A stretch of DNA of 64,000 bases from Geminicoccus roseus DSM 18922 (GCF_000427665.1 NZ_KE386572.1:5270373-5334372); one strand, 5' to 3'; positions 16,468 to 26,000 are shown, counted from the first letter of the stretch. The notes: a model not told the origin generated them from the letters alone. A program made the numbers and translations.

Positions 16468-18141
16468 TCAGCTTCCCAGCATCGGCAGGTCCAGCCCCTG
16501 CTCGCGGGCGCAGTCGATGGCGATGTCGTAGCCGGCATCGGCGTGGCGCATCACGCCCGTCGCCGGGTCGTTGGTCAGGACCCGCTCCAGGCGCCGGGCG
16601 GCCTCGGGCGTGCCGTCGGCGACCACCACCATGCCGGCATGCTGGGAGAAGCCGATCCCGACCCCGCCGCCATGGTGCAGGCTGACCCAGGTGGCGCCGG
16701 ACGCGGTGTTGAGCAAGGCGTTGAGCAGCGGCCAGTCGGCCACCGTGTCCGAGCCGTCCTGCATCGCCTCGGTCTCGCGGTTGGGCGAGGCGACCGAGCC
16801 GGAATCCAGATGGTCGCGGCCGATCACGATCGGCGCCTTGACCTCGCCATTCGCCACCATCTCGTTCAGCGCCAGGCCGATCTTCGCCCGCTGGCCCAGG
16901 CCCAGCCAGCAGATCCGAGCGGGCAGGCCCTGGAAGGCGATCCGCTCCCTGGCCATGTCCAGCCAGTGGTGCAGATGCGGGTCGTCGGGGATCAGCTCCT
17001 TGACCCGGCGGTCGGTGGCGAAGATGTCCTCCGGGTCGCCGGAAAGCGCCGCCCAGCGGAACGGGCCGATGCCCTTGCAGAACAAGGGCCGGATATAGGC
17101 CGGCACGAAGCCTGGGAAGGCGAAGGCGTTCTCGACCCCGGATTCCAGGGCGAACTGGCGGATGTTGTTGCCGTAGTCCAGGGTCGGCACGCCGGCCGAA
17201 TGGAAGGCCAGCATGGCGCGGACATGGCGGGCCATGGTCTCGCGGGCGGCTTCCTCTACCCCGGCCGGGTCGCTCTTCTGCCGCTCCTCCCAGTCCTCCA
17301 CGGTCCAGCCGGCCGGCAGGTAGCCGTGCACCGGGTCGTGGGCGGAGGTCTGGTCGGTGACGATGTCCGGCAGGATGCCGCGATGGGCCAGTTCCTCGAA
17401 CACGGTGGCGGCGTTGCCGAGCAGGCCGATCGAGACCGGGCTGCCGTCCTTGTTGGCCTGCTCGATCCGCTCCAGGGCGTCGTCCAGGTCGGTCGCCATC
17501 AGGTCGAGATAGCGGCTCTGGATGCGCCGCTCGATCCGGGACGGGCGGCATTCCACCGCCAGCATCGAGGCGCCGGCCATGGTGGCGGCCAGCGGCTGGG
17601 CACCGCCCATGCCGCCCAGCCCCCCGGTCAGGATCCACTTGCCCTTCAGGTTGCCGTCGTAATGGCGGCGGCCGCACTCCACGAAGGTCTCGTAGGTGCC
17701 CTGCACGATCCCCTGGGTGCCGATATAGATCCAGGACCCGGCGGTCATCTGGCCGTACATCATCAGGCCGAGCTTATCGAGCTCGTGGAAATGCTCCCAG
17801 GTGGCCCAGCGGCCGACCAGGTTGGAGTTGGCGATCAGGACGCGCGGGGCGTCCTCGTGGGTGCGGAACACGCCGACCGGCTTGCCGGACTGGACCAGCA
17901 GGGTCTGGTCGGCTTCCAGGCGCTTGAGGGTCGCGACGATCGTGTCGAAGCAGCGCCAGTCGCGGGCGGCCCGGCCGATCCCGCCATAGACCACCAGCTC
18001 TTCCGGGTTCTCGGCGACCTCGGGGTCGAGATTGTTCATCAGCATGCGCATCGCCGCCTCCGCCTGCCAGTTCCGGCAGGTGAGCTCAGCGCCGCGGGGG
18101 GCGCTGATCCGACGGGCATTGTCCCGGCGCGACTCGGTCAT
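16468..18141 (-). CDS. hutU: Urocanate hydratase
   Basis: A 557-aa enzyme of full family length that converts urocanate to imidazolonepropionate in histidine degradation, using tightly bound NAD+ as an electrophile. Recognisable segments include [20 protein letters not shown] near the N terminus, the glycine-rich [33 protein letters not shown] and [17 protein letters not shown]. The start ATG at 18141 is chosen from the family N terminus (the frame runs far upstream without similarity). hutH, hutI and hutG are not in this window. It is divergent from the methyltransferase-GNAT gene. Confidence 0.96.
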   Translation of the reverse strand: MTESRRDNARRISAPRGAELTCRNWQAEAAMRMLMNNLDPEVAENPEELVVYGGIGRAARDWRCFDTIVATLKRLEADQTLLVQSGKPVGVFRTHEDAPRVLIANSNLVGRWATWEHFHELDKLGLMMYGQMTAGSWIYIGTQGIVQGTYETFVECGRRHYDGNLKGKWILTGGLGGMGGAQPLAATMAGASMLAVECRPSRIERRIQSRYLDLMATDLDDALERIEQANKDGSPVSIGLLGNAATVFEELAHRGILPDIVTDQTSAHDPVHGYLPAGWTVEDWEERQKSDPAGVEEAARETMARHVRAMLAFHSAGVPTLDYGNNIRQFALESGVENAFAFPGFVPAYIRPLFCKGIGPFRWAALSGDPEDIFATDRRVKELIPDDPHLHHWLDMARERIAFQGLPARICWLGLGQRAKIGLALNEMVANGEVKAPIVIGRDHLDSGSVASPNRETEAMQDGSDTVADWPLLNALLNTASGATWVSLHHGGGVGIGFSQHAGMVVVADGTPEAARRLERVLTNDPATGVMRHADAGYDIAIDCAREQGLDLPMLGS

Positions 18142-18216
18142 GACACTTGCTCCTTGGTCGGGCGGCCCACCGGAAGCTAGGACGAAGCGCTGCCGACGGC
18201 CAGGGGAGTACGAGGC

Positions 18217-19314
18217 ATGTCCGAGCGCGTGGCGTTGACCGAGTTCCTGGGAGACCTCCTGCCGGCGCAGGGACGGATCCTGGAGGTGGGCTGCGGCCAA
18301 GGGGAGCTGGTGGCCTGGATGCGGCAGGCCGGGCGGGACGCGCTGGGGGTCGACCCGCAGGCAGTGGACGGCACGGCCACGATCCGGGGCGTGGCCCAGG
18401 ACCTGCCGGTCGAGGCCGGATCGGCCGGGGCCGTGCTGATGGTCAACAGCCTGCACCATGTGCCGGTCGGCGCGATGGACCGGGCGCTGGGCGAGGCGGC
18501 CCGCGCGCTCGTTCCTGGCGGGCGGCTGATCGTGGTGGAGCCTTTGGCCGAGGGCGACTGGTTCGAGATGCTGCGGCCGGCGGACGACGAGACCAGCGTC
18601 CGGGCCGCCGCCCAGGCGGCGCTGGAGCGCGCCTGGGTGATCGGGCTGGCGCCGGGCCAGGCCCGCCGGTTCTCGGTGGAGCGGCGGGCGCGGGACAGCC
18701 GGGAGGTGCTGGCGGCCCTGCTGGCGGCCGATCCGTCGCGCGCCGGGGCCATCCAGGCGGCAAGGCCCACGGTGGCGGCGCGCTTTGCCCGGGGCGGCCG
18801 GCCAATCGAGGGTGGTGGCCGGGCGTTCCTGCAGCCGATGGCTCTGGCGGTCCTGGACCTGCCGGCCAGGCCCCGGCTGGTGCGCTTCGCCCATGGCGAG
18901 GCCGAGATCGAGGCCGCCCTGGAGGTCCGCCGCCGGGTGTTCTGCGAGGAACAGGGCGTGTCCCTGGAGGGCGAGATCGACGGCCTGGACGGCGGGTGCG
19001 ACCATCTGGTGGCGGTGATCGGCGGCGAGGTGGTGGGGACCGCCCGGATCCGCGCCTATGGCGAGGATGGCGCTGTCGGCAAGATCGAGCGGGTGGCGCT
19101 CCTGAAGGAGGCCCGCGGCCTGGGCCTGGGCGAGCGGCTGGCGCGCCTGGCGACCCAGGTCCTGGAGGCGCGCGGCCATCGCGCGATGCTCCTGAACGCG
19201 CAGACCAGCGCCACCGGGCTGTACGAGCGGCTGGGCTACCGGGCGGAGGGGGAGCTGTTCGACGACGAGGGAATCCCGCATGTCGCGATGTGGCGGCGCC
19301 TGGCCGAGGGCTGA
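18217..19314 (+). CDS. SAM-dependent methyltransferase - GNAT acetyltransferase fusion
   Basis: A 365-aa two-domain protein. Residues 1-210 form a class I methyltransferase with motif I at 21-29 (ILEVGCGQG), an acidic ribose-binding position in GVDPQAVD and [10 protein letters not shown], typical of the Methyltransf_11 group. Residues 218-365 are an ElaA-like GNAT N-acetyltransferase, with the acetyl-CoA pyrophosphate loop in [11 protein letters not shown] (298-308) and [13 protein letters not shown] near the C terminus. No stop or frameshift separates the domains. Substrates are unknown; a two-step modification of one small molecule is a reasonable inference. Confidence 0.85.
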   Translation: MSERVALTEFLGDLLPAQGRILEVGCGQGELVAWMRQAGRDALGVDPQAVDGTATIRGVAQDLPVEAGSAGAVLMVNSLHHVPVGAMDRALGEAARALVPGGRLIVVEPLAEGDWFEMLRPADDETSVRAAAQAALERAWVIGLAPGQARRFSVERRARDSREVLAALLAADPSRAGAIQAARPTVAARFARGGRPIEGGGRAFLQPMALAVLDLPARPRLVRFAHGEAEIEAALEVRRRVFCEEQGVSLEGEIDGLDGGCDHLVAVIGGEVVGTARIRAYGEDGAVGKIERVALLKEARGLGLGERLARLATQVLEARGHRAMLLNAQTSATGLYERLGYRAEGELFDDEGIPHVAMWRRLAEG

Positions 19315-19377
19315 GGCCCGGCTGCCCTGGCGGGCACTCGGACTGCGAGCATCCGGGCAGTATTGTTTCCAGCAATT

Positions 19378-19393
19378 GTCACGACTTCGTGAC
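19378..19393. promoter_or_regulatory. Perfect 16-bp palindrome
   Basis: GTCACGA and TCGTGAC flank a 2-bp centre, giving a perfect dyad in an AT-richer stretch 210 bp upstream of the secreted-protein start. It looks like an operator for a dimeric regulator. The half-sites are in the opposite order to a CRP box. Confidence 0.4.
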
Positions 19394-19504
19394 CGTACGT
19401 GAGAAAACCGGTATTCATAAATAAGAACCGTGATAAATTCCAAGTTGTGCAAGACGCACACCTGTATCCGGAAAGACCAACTGCTCCTCATTCCGTAGGA
19501 GTCG

Positions 19505-19531
19505 CTGATGACGTCGACATAGCGTCATCAG
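19505..19531. promoter_or_regulatory. Inverted repeat upstream of secreted protein gene
   Basis: CTGATGACG and CGTCATCAG are perfect 9-bp inverted repeats separated by 9 bp, about 70 bp before the ATG at 19603. They could be an operator or a hairpin in the 5' leader. No T tract follows, so it is not a standard terminator. Confidence 0.4.
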
Positions 19532-19602
19532 TATCCGATGCCGGCCGGCAAGTCCTCACCCTCTCGCCATGTCTCGACCAACGAGCCAGGGAGACTGCAG
19601 CC

Positions 19603-20139
19603 ATGTATCCAACCATCCCGAAGATCCGCATCGCCGCCCTCGCGGTCGCCGCGTTCATGGTGGCCCCGGTCGGGGAGGCCATGTCCAGAGACTACAAGGT
19701 CTGCTACCGGGCGACCGGTCTCGGCACCACCCGGATCGTGCTCAACGTCGCCAAGCACTCCGACCTCCCCACCTGGCGGGCCGGACAGCAGAGCGTCTAC
19801 GAAGCCGACGGCAAGCATACCCTCTACCGGAGCAAGAACCGCTCGGTGATGGCGACGGTGGACGGCTCCATCGTCACCTCGCGCGGCGGCGGCGGCCAGG
19901 TCGCCGGCTCGCACTTCGGCGGCATCTCGCTGTTCGTCCGGGGCGGCCGCGGCTTCGGTCCCAAAGGCGGCCCGTCGCATCCGATCTACTGGGAATGCAC
20001 CTCGCCCAGGAACAGCCCGGTCCCGCCGGTCTGGTACTGCACGATCAAGTCGGATTCCTACAAGCGCAACCTCGGGGTCACGCTGATCAAGCTGCGCCGG
20101 CCGGACCGGCATTGCGACATCTTCCAGGACACCCGCTGA
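19603..20139 (+). CDS. Secreted cysteine-containing protein of unknown function
   Basis: A 178-aa protein with an N-terminal signal sequence (positive IPKIR then AALAVAAFMVAPVG, probable cleavage near residue 25-28). The mature part has four cysteines (in KVCYRA, YWECTS, WYCTIK and RHCDIF), which could form two disulfides, plus a Gly-rich loop SRGGGGQVAGSHFGGIS. No enzyme motif or known family was recognised. The ATG at 19603 is preceded by AGGGAG; upstream sequence in frame lacks protein character. Confidence 0.7.
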   Translation: MYPTIPKIRIAALAVAAFMVAPVGEAMSRDYKVCYRATGLGTTRIVLNVAKHSDLPTWRAGQQSVYEADGKHTLYRSKNRSVMATVDGSIVTSRGGGGQVAGSHFGGISLFVRGGRGFGPKGGPSHPIYWECTSPRNSPVPPVWYCTIKSDSYKRNLGVTLIKLRRPDRHCDIFQDTR

Positions 20140-20248
20140 CCACCCCGGACCGGCGGCCGCGCTGACGGCACCGGCAGCACGAGCACGGGCGAACGGCCAG
20201 GCACCGCTCGCCCGTCCACGCGTGCACAGCCTTGCCTTGCGCTTTCCT

Positions 20249-20551
20249 TCAGTGGTCCGGGCGGACCAGGAAGACGTGGCGGCCATGCTCGTCGCCCGGC
20301 CGAAGCCCGGCCAGGCGCACGGCATAGCGGCCGTGCAGCCGGGCGACCACGGCGGCGGCGGCTCTGGGCGTCAGGGCCGGGCGGGTCAGCCAGAGGGCGT
20401 GGTGGGCGCGCTCCACGGCGAAGCGCTCCTGCAAGAGCGCATGCGGGTCGGCGCAGGCGCCGGCCAGCCACTCGTCCGGCCGGGCGCCGAACTCCTTGAT
20501 GTAGCTCAGACAGTCGAACTGGATCTGGCTGACGCTGTAGGCGCGCTGCAT
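20249..20551 (-). CDS. Small protein, last gene of the DMFase-like operon
   Basis: A 100-aa soluble protein (MQRAYSVSQIQFDCLSYIKE) with no recognised domain. It starts 6 bp after the stop of the Rieske-like gene on the same strand and is the last of four closely packed genes, so it probably acts with the dimethylformamidase-like enzyme. It does not resemble the known DMFase small subunit; the first gene of the operon fits that better. Confidence 0.6.
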   Translation of the reverse strand: MQRAYSVSQIQFDCLSYIKEFGARPDEWLAGACADPHALLQERFAVERAHHALWLTRPALTPRAAAAVVARLHGRYAVRLAGLRPGDEHGRHVFLVRPDH

Positions 20552-20557
20552 GGGCGG

Positions 20558-21403
20558 TCACATCACCGCGTTGAAGCGCGGCTGGCTGGCATAGGCGCTG
20601 TCCGGGCGGGGGCCGCCGGCCTGCTTAGGCGCATCCCGGAGATGGCGGTCCAGCCAGGCCCGCGCGCCCTCCGGCATCGGCGCCGTGGCGGCATCGGCCT
20701 GGATCCGCTCGCCGATCCGGGTCCGCCAGGAGGCGACCGCCGCCTCATCCGGCGGCTGCGGCCCGAACGCCGTCAGCCGGCAGAGCGTGCGGCCAGGCGC
20801 CAGCGGCTGCAGCACCACGGCGCAGGCGGCGGGGCCGTTTTCCAGCAGGACCAGGTTCGGCAGGTGCCAGACCCCCTCCCCCGCCAGGGCCGAGGCGGCG
20901 GCCTGCCAGGGGGCGTCGACCTCCAGCCAGATCGTTGCGGCCGCATGCTTCGGCAGCGGCGGGAGGAGCGGAGGCGCGCCGGGGCCAGGCATGATCGCCA
21001 CGAACAGGAGGCCCGCCCGCTCGCAAAGCGGCAGGACCGGCAGCCGCTCGGGACGCATGCCCAGATACTGGTACATCTCGGGCACCGTCTCGCCGCCCTC
21101 GGCCGCCGGGATCGCCTGGCGGTCGCGGCTGTAGCCGCAGGAGGTGAAGCCGCAGCGGGTCTTCGTCCCGGTCTGGCACTGCATCGGGATGAAATGGCAG
21201 CCGCCATGCTGGGCCTTGTTCAGCCGCGCGGTCAGCCCGCCGCCTGCCAGGCGCTGCACATGGATGCCGTGCACGCCGATCGTGTAGGGCAGCAGGTCGC
21301 CTGTGGCGGGGATATCGGCCGAACTGCCCACGCAGACCCAGGCGCGCGGCCACAGGCGCTCGTCCTCCAGCCGCAGGAGCGCCGGGCTGGACGGCCCGGT
21401 CAC
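20558..21403 (-). CDS. Rieske-like protein lacking canonical cluster ligands
   Basis: A 281-aa protein whose first 100 residues follow the Rieske fold of ring-hydroxylating oxygenase alpha subunits (RLWPRAWVCVGSSADIP, then a Gly turn and LNKAQHGG). Where the family has Cys-x-His this protein has Ala-Gln-His66, and where it has Cys-x2-His it reads CGFTSCGYSRD with no histidine. Instead it carries Cys69, His70, Cys76, Cys84 and Cys89 close together. The C-terminal part is short and I see no clear mononuclear iron motif. The GTG start at 21403 overlaps the upstream stop (GTGA), showing translational coupling to the DMFase-like large subunit. Confidence 0.65.
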   Translation of the reverse strand: MTGPSSPALLRLEDERLWPRAWVCVGSSADIPATGDLLPYTIGVHGIHVQRLAGGGLTARLNKAQHGGCHFIPMQCQTGTKTRCGFTSCGYSRDRQAIPAAEGGETVPEMYQYLGMRPERLPVLPLCERAGLLFVAIMPGPGAPPLLPPLPKHAAATIWLEVDAPWQAAASALAGEGVWHLPNLVLLENGPAACAVVLQPLAPGRTLCRLTAFGPQPPDEAAVASWRTRIGERIQADAATAPMPEGARAWLDRHLRDAPKQAGGPRPDSAYASQPRFNAVM

Positions 21404-23781
21404 GGCAGCGCCGCGTTCGGATCATAGTCGGCCCGGCCGCGCGGCTTCACCGATTCGGCCGGCGGCGGCGGCAGCGGGCCGTCGGCCATGAAGCGGTCCA
21501 GGACGTTCCTGGTCAGCCGGGAGATGTTGTTGTCGCCCTCGTTCCAGGGCAGCGCGCCGCAATAGGCGATCGAGCTGAACGCGAAGCAGGCGCCGCCGTT
21601 GGGGGTCTCGTGGTAGGCGAGATCGGCGCGCACGCGGGGGTGCTGGGTCCCGTCGATGCCGGGCTGGCTGCTGCCGTAATACTCGCCGACCAGGAGATAA
21701 GCCTCGGTGTGGCGGCCGGCCGAGGTGGCGACGGTCAGCGTGTGCGGCGGCGAGCCCAGCATGGTGTCCACGATGTCGACTTCCAGCCCGGCGGCCCCGC
21801 CGCCGCAAAGCCCGAAATTGCCGAGCTTCTCGTCCGCGCCGATGCCCTCGAACGCCCAGGAGATCCGCGGGTTATGGCTGTCGGGGGTGCGGGTGTAGTA
21901 GGTGCCGATGTCAAAACCCTGGGCGGCCATGCCGGCGCCGGCCACGGCGTGCAGCATCCGGCCGCGGAAGCGCCACATGCCGCCAAGCTCGCCGGTGCTC
22001 TGGTGGTAGTATTCGCCGGGATCGGCGAACCAGGGGCGGATGCCGCTCTCGCAGCGGCGAAGCTCGGTGATGACCCCCCTGCCCAGCCCGTCATAGGCCG
22101 GGTGGTAGGTCTGCACCCAGTACCAGCCGTCGCCGCCCAGATACATCAGCCGCCCGCCCTGCTGCGTGTAGTTGTGCAGGGCGTCGATCTGCGGGCCGCT
22201 GTTGTGCTCTGGATGCGAGCCGGTCAGCACCACGTTGTAGCGCTGAAGGCGGGCCAGGCCCTCGTAGGTGACGTCCTCGTCGGTGAACACCTCGTAGTCG
22301 TAGCCCATCCTGTCGAGCCAGTAGATCAAATGCAGGTCGGCATTGTACTGCCAGGGCGCCTGGGCCACGAACGTGTCGTATTTCGGGCGCATGTTGAGGA
22401 TCGGGCGCAGGCGCGAGGAGAAGCTGACGCCGCTGCCGTCGGTGTGCACGTCGTATTGCGAGCTGCCGTACTCGCGGTGCTCGGCCAGATACATGTTCTG
22501 GTCCTGCATGATCGGCACGCGATACATCAGGAGCTCGGCCCCGGCCCCGTTGGTCGCCATGTGCTCGTTGGCGTAGGCGAGATAGCTGATGGTCGGGATC
22601 ATCACCCCGATCTTCGGCCCGGGCGCACCCAGCTTCGCCACCACCCAGAACGGCAGATAGTCCTCGTCGCCCTCCTCGGTGGTGAGCTTGACGGCATAGG
22701 AGCGGCTTTTGGTGCCCTCCGGCACGGTCCAGGCGAAGTCCTCGATCCAGCGCGCGTCGTCCACGTCGTCGTCGTGGAAATGGATCGCGCCGTACTCGTC
22801 CCTGGCGTGCTTCCAGTCGAAATTCTCGCCGCGCCAGTTGTGCCCGGTCATGGCGCGGGTCGGGCAGTTCACCAACGTCGCGTGCAACAGGTAGGGGCCG
22901 CGGTCGTGGCCGACCAGCGTGTCGATGCCCTGGCCGAAATCCCAGGAGGCCACCAGGCACCTGGCCAGGGCGTTGGTCGGGCCGGCATGGGTGCGCTCGG
23001 TCAGGCCGGGGTTGGCGCCAGCCTTCATCATCTCGATCTCGAGCCGGGACAGCGCCCGGTTGCATAAGCGCGGCGCGTCGATCTTGCCGTTGTAGCTGCC
23101 GGCGATCCGGAAGCCCGAGGGGTGCTGGCGGTCGCCGGGTGCGGGGGCTTCCGGGTATCCCGCCAGGACGAACGGCACGGCGGCATGGGGGAGACCCGGC
23201 TGCAGCTCGGCCTCGACGGGACCCGGCTGCGGGTCCAGGGCATAGACCACCTGCGGCTCGTGATGGAGCACGGCCCGGCCAGTGGCGGCGTCGAAGCTGG
23301 CAGCCACGAAATGCCAGGCGCGGTCGCGCAGCGGCATCGGCGCCCTCACCACCTGCGCGCCGACCCGCAGTTCCAGATGGCCGTCCGTGCCGATGAACAG
23401 GCCATAGCCCTTGTTCTGGCTCCACTGGCCGAGGATCGCCTGGACCCCGTGCTTCCAGTAGCGCTCGTGGGTTTTGGGTGCGGTCGGCCAGATCCAGCAT
23501 TGCAGGGTGAAGCTCTCGACCAGGAGCGACGGGCCGGCCGGGACGAAGCCGTAGGAGCCGCTGAAGATCACCTGGGGCCGGCCGGGATAGGTCCCCTCGA
23601 TGTCGCTCGGCACCGGCCGCTCGATGAAGCCCGGGCCGCGCGGGTTGGTGTCGCCGTTGACCAGCTCGACGATCTCGGCGCGGTACTGCCTGGGGCCGTC
23701 GCAGTTGACGTAGAAGCGGATCGGCTCGCCCGGGTGGACGCTGAACTTGTCGGCGTAGCCGGTCAGGCGCATCGCTGGCAT
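21400..23781 (-). CDS. N,N-dimethylformamidase-like large subunit
   Basis: A 793-aa protein resembling the large subunit of N,N-dimethylformamidase, which hydrolyses formamides to amine and formate. Residues about 75-250 form a LamG/concanavalin-like domain; from about 390 a glutamine-amidotransferase-like domain follows (GVMIPTISYLAYANEH, YNVVLTGSHPEHNS, GGRLMYLGGDGWYW). The Paracoccus enzyme is known to use a two-tyrosine, one-glutamate iron site; Tyr400, Tyr438 and Glu525 here fall at comparable positions (alignment from memory, not computed). It lies between a small-subunit-like gene and a Rieske-like gene. The natural amide substrate is unknown. Confidence 0.8.
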   Translation of the reverse strand: MPAMRLTGYADKFSVHPGEPIRFYVNCDGPRQYRAEIVELVNGDTNPRGPGFIERPVPSDIEGTYPGRPQVIFSGSYGFVPAGPSLLVESFTLQCWIWPTAPKTHERYWKHGVQAILGQWSQNKGYGLFIGTDGHLELRVGAQVVRAPMPLRDRAWHFVAASFDAATGRAVLHHEPQVVYALDPQPGPVEAELQPGLPHAAVPFVLAGYPEAPAPGDRQHPSGFRIAGSYNGKIDAPRLCNRALSRLEIEMMKAGANPGLTERTHAGPTNALARCLVASWDFGQGIDTLVGHDRGPYLLHATLVNCPTRAMTGHNWRGENFDWKHARDEYGAIHFHDDDVDDARWIEDFAWTVPEGTKSRSYAVKLTTEEGDEDYLPFWVVAKLGAPGPKIGVMIPTISYLAYANEHMATNGAGAELLMYRVPIMQDQNMYLAEHREYGSSQYDVHTDGSGVSFSSRLRPILNMRPKYDTFVAQAPWQYNADLHLIYWLDRMGYDYEVFTDEDVTYEGLARLQRYNVVLTGSHPEHNSGPQIDALHNYTQQGGRLMYLGGDGWYWVQTYHPAYDGLGRGVITELRRCESGIRPWFADPGEYYHQSTGELGGMWRFRGRMLHAVAGAGMAAQGFDIGTYYTRTPDSHNPRISWAFEGIGADEKLGNFGLCGGGAAGLEVDIVDTMLGSPPHTLTVATSAGRHTEAYLLVGEYYGSSQPGIDGTQHPRVRADLAYHETPNGGACFAFSSIAYCGALPWNEGDNNISRLTRNVLDRFMADGPLPPPPAESVKPRGRADYDPNAALP

Positions 23782-23868
23782 CGTCGGGTTCTCCGCGCGA
23801 CGGCGGCGTGGCGTCGCGTCTGTGTGCTGGGTCGGATCGGGCTCAGGCGGGCAGACGGAGGCAAGCGC

Positions 23869-24303
23869 TCAGGTCCAGTTGTGGGCGCCGCGCTTCCAGC
23901 CCTCGTGGAAATGCTCGGGCATCCCGTCGGTCTCGGGCAGCTCGTCCAGGCGCATCAGGAAGATCGCGTGCTGGATCTCGTTCTCGTCGTGGAACACCCG
24001 CTCGTCCACGAAGGCGGGCGGAACGCCGCGCAGGCCGGACAGGCGCGCGATCCGCCATTCCTGGTCGGGTTTCGTGCAGACCACCACCAGCTTGCCGGCG
24101 GGCGGCTGGGCGCGCATCCGGAACAGGACCTGGCGCAGCAGCGGGTCCTCGGCGATCCCGCCCGAGACCTCGGTGGTGTCGCCCGGCACCGCGCATTCCA
24201 GAATGGCGCAGCCGGCGACGCCCTTCATGGAATCGATGCAGCGCCGGTGCGCCTCGATCAGGCGCTGGCGCTCGGGCGTACCGGGTCGGGGGATCGGGAT
24301 CAT
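23869..24303 (-). CDS. Possible DMFase-like small subunit
   Basis: A 144-aa soluble protein starting MIPIPRPGTPERQRLIEAHR, with GGAAGG-like ribosome binding before the ATG at 24303. The C-terminal stretch FVDERVFHDENEIQHAIFLM followed by RLDEL resembles the end of known dimethylformamidase small subunits, and the gene immediately precedes the large-subunit gene (87 bp). It is therefore proposed as the small subunit. The N-terminal half (GVAGCAILECAVPGD) has no recognised motif. Confidence 0.55.
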   Translation of the reverse strand: MIPIPRPGTPERQRLIEAHRRCIDSMKGVAGCAILECAVPGDTTEVSGGIAEDPLLRQVLFRMRAQPPAGKLVVVCTKPDQEWRIARLSGLRGVPPAFVDERVFHDENEIQHAIFLMRLDELPETDGMPEHFHEGWKRGAHNWT

Positions 24304-24437
24304 CGCGACGCCTTCCTGCGGGGCAAAGACGGGCCTGCCGGCCAAGGGCGGCCGGGCGCGTGGGGCAGGAAAGCCCGCCCCGCACCGAGCCTCGGTGATT
24401 AATCGTTTACTGGCAAGTTCCATGCCCCCTTTACGAA

Positions 24438-24472
24438 GAAGGGCCGGAGCCGCATCCCGGCGGCTCCGGCCC
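24438..24472 (-). terminator. Probable terminator of the lectin gene
   Basis: A perfect 13-bp stem (GGGCCGGAGCCGC with GCGGCTCCGGCCC) around a 6-nt loop lies 51 bp beyond the lectin stop. On the minus strand it is followed by TTCTTCGT, only partly T-rich, so this is a moderate terminator call. Confidence 0.55.
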
Positions 24473-24522
24473 CTTGCTCGCCTACCTGGAACGGGCGTCC
24501 AGGCGGCAGCTTCGCCTGGCCT

Positions 24523-25593
24523 TCAGGAGGCCGGCCACCAGCGGTGGTAGAGCCCCCAGTCGGTGCCGCGCGCGAAGCAGTCGATCCGGCGCGGGCCCCA
24601 GTTCAGGCATTCCGGCTCCTCCAGGATGACCCCGCCCAGGTTCCGCCAGCCGCGCCAGCGCACGCCGTCCCACCAGCGCTGATACATCGCCCGGTTGGTG
24701 CCGCGCGCGAAGCAGTCGATCCGGCGCGGACCCCAGCTGGTGCAGGAGGGCTGCTCCAGGATGGTGCCGCCCAGGTTCTGCCAGCCCCGCCAGCTGCTGC
24801 CGTTCCACCAGCGCCGCCACAGGGAGCGGTTGGTGCCGCGGCCGAAGCAGTCGATCCGGTTGCGGGCCCGGCTCACGCATTCCGGCACATGGGTCAGCAC
24901 ACCGCCCAGCCGCTCCCAGCCGCGCCAGGCGCTGCCGTTCCACCAGCGATGCCAAAGCGCCCGGTCCGGGCCGCGCGCGAAGCAGTCGATCCGGTTGGAG
25001 GCCCAGGTGACGCAGGACGGCTGCTCCAGGATGATGCCGCCCAGGCTCTGCCAGCCGCGCCAGGCACTGCCGTTCCACCAGCGGTGCCACATGGCGCGGT
25101 CGGTGCCGCGGCCAAAGCAGTCGATCCGGTTGCGGGCCCGGCTCACGCATTCGAGCTTTTCCAGGAGGATGCCGCCCAGGCTTTCCCAGCCACGCCAGGC
25201 GCCGCCATCCCACCAGCGGTGCCACATGGCGCGGTCCAGGCCGCGGGCGAAGCAGTCGATCCGGTTCGGCCCCCAGGCCACGCAGGACGGGGCGTCCAGG
25301 ATGATGCCGCCCAGGCTCTCCCAGCCGCCCCAGGCGCTGCCGTTCCACCAGCGGTGCCACATCGCGCGATCGGTGCCGCGGGCGAAGCAGTCGATCCGGT
25401 TGGCGCCCCAGCTGACGCATTCCGGCTCTTCCAGGATGATGCCGCCGAGGCCCTCCCAGCCGCCCCATTGGGCGCGGGCGGGCGACGGCGCCAGCGTGGC
25501 CGCCCCCAGCACGGCCAGGGCGGCCACGCTCCAGGCCACGGCCCGGGAAACGATGCGGGCGCGCAGGCGCGCGCCGATGGTTCGACCGGTCAT
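24523..25593 (-). CDS. Secreted seven-repeat PLL-like (DUF346) lectin
   Basis: A 356-aa protein: an N-terminal Arg-rich signal sequence with hydrophobic core ([20 protein letters not shown]), then seven consecutive repeats of about 45-46 residues filling the rest. Each repeat follows W-x-GW-x-x-LGG, then Cys, NRIDCF-x-RG, and W-x-RWW. Two cysteines about ten residues apart occur in every repeat. Seven Trp-rich repeats match the seven-bladed propeller of Photorhabdus PLL-type fucose/O-methyl-sugar-binding lectins. The ATG at 25593 is chosen for the signal peptide and its GGAAGG site. It probably acts outside the cell as a carbohydrate-binding protein. Confidence 0.85.
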   Translation of the reverse strand: MTGRTIGARLRARIVSRAVAWSVAALAVLGAATLAPSPARAQWGGWEGLGGIILEEPECVSWGANRIDCFARGTDRAMWHRWWNGSAWGGWESLGGIILDAPSCVAWGPNRIDCFARGLDRAMWHRWWDGGAWRGWESLGGILLEKLECVSRARNRIDCFGRGTDRAMWHRWWNGSAWRGWQSLGGIILEQPSCVTWASNRIDCFARGPDRALWHRWWNGSAWRGWERLGGVLTHVPECVSRARNRIDCFGRGTNRSLWRRWWNGSSWRGWQNLGGTILEQPSCTSWGPRRIDCFARGTNRAMYQRWWDGVRWRGWRNLGGVILEEPECLNWGPRRIDCFARGTDWGLYHRWWPAS

Positions 25594-26000
25594 CGCTGTT
25601 GCCCTTCCTCGTGCGGACTGCACGCAGGCCGGCGCCCTCCCGGCAGCCAGCGGCACGGACGAGGCCGGGCCGCCGGGCACGGGCTCGCCCCCGCCCGGCA
25701 AAGACCAGCGCAGGTCACGAGACACTGCCCGAATCTATCCAGACGCCCCTTGCGGTCGCCCATGACGGCGCGGCAGCCCAGCCCCGCCGTCTCCGAAGAG
25801 CCAGGAGCACATCGACCTGTCGGGCAACGATACTATTGCGAGCAGATCGGCGCCACGTCCTGCCAGGATTTGCAATTCATACAAAGACCGGATCATTTCA
25901 TACAGCGACAATAAATGCCCAAAGTATTCGATCGGAAAACAGTCCATGGCGTACCGCAAGTCGCCTCGCGCCGGACAGGCGGCCGTCCGGCAGCGCCCGC
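25594..26000. other. Intergenic region upstream of lectin, with direct repeats
   Basis: This 407-bp region has no supported gene; a possible 89-codon minus-strand ORF (25735-26004) overlaps the ubiX end and lacks family resemblance. An AT-richer patch at about 25845-25935 contains TTCATACA twice, at 25876-25883 and 25897-25904, exactly 21 bp apart. This could be a regulator site upstream of the lectin gene. Confidence 0.4.

Noticed and set aside
24523-25593. Regular repeats of about 138 bp that could suggest a CRISPR-like or satellite array
   Set aside because: The repeats are in frame, differ mainly at the protein level and encode seven lectin blades after a signal peptide. Spacing and repeat length do not fit CRISPR.
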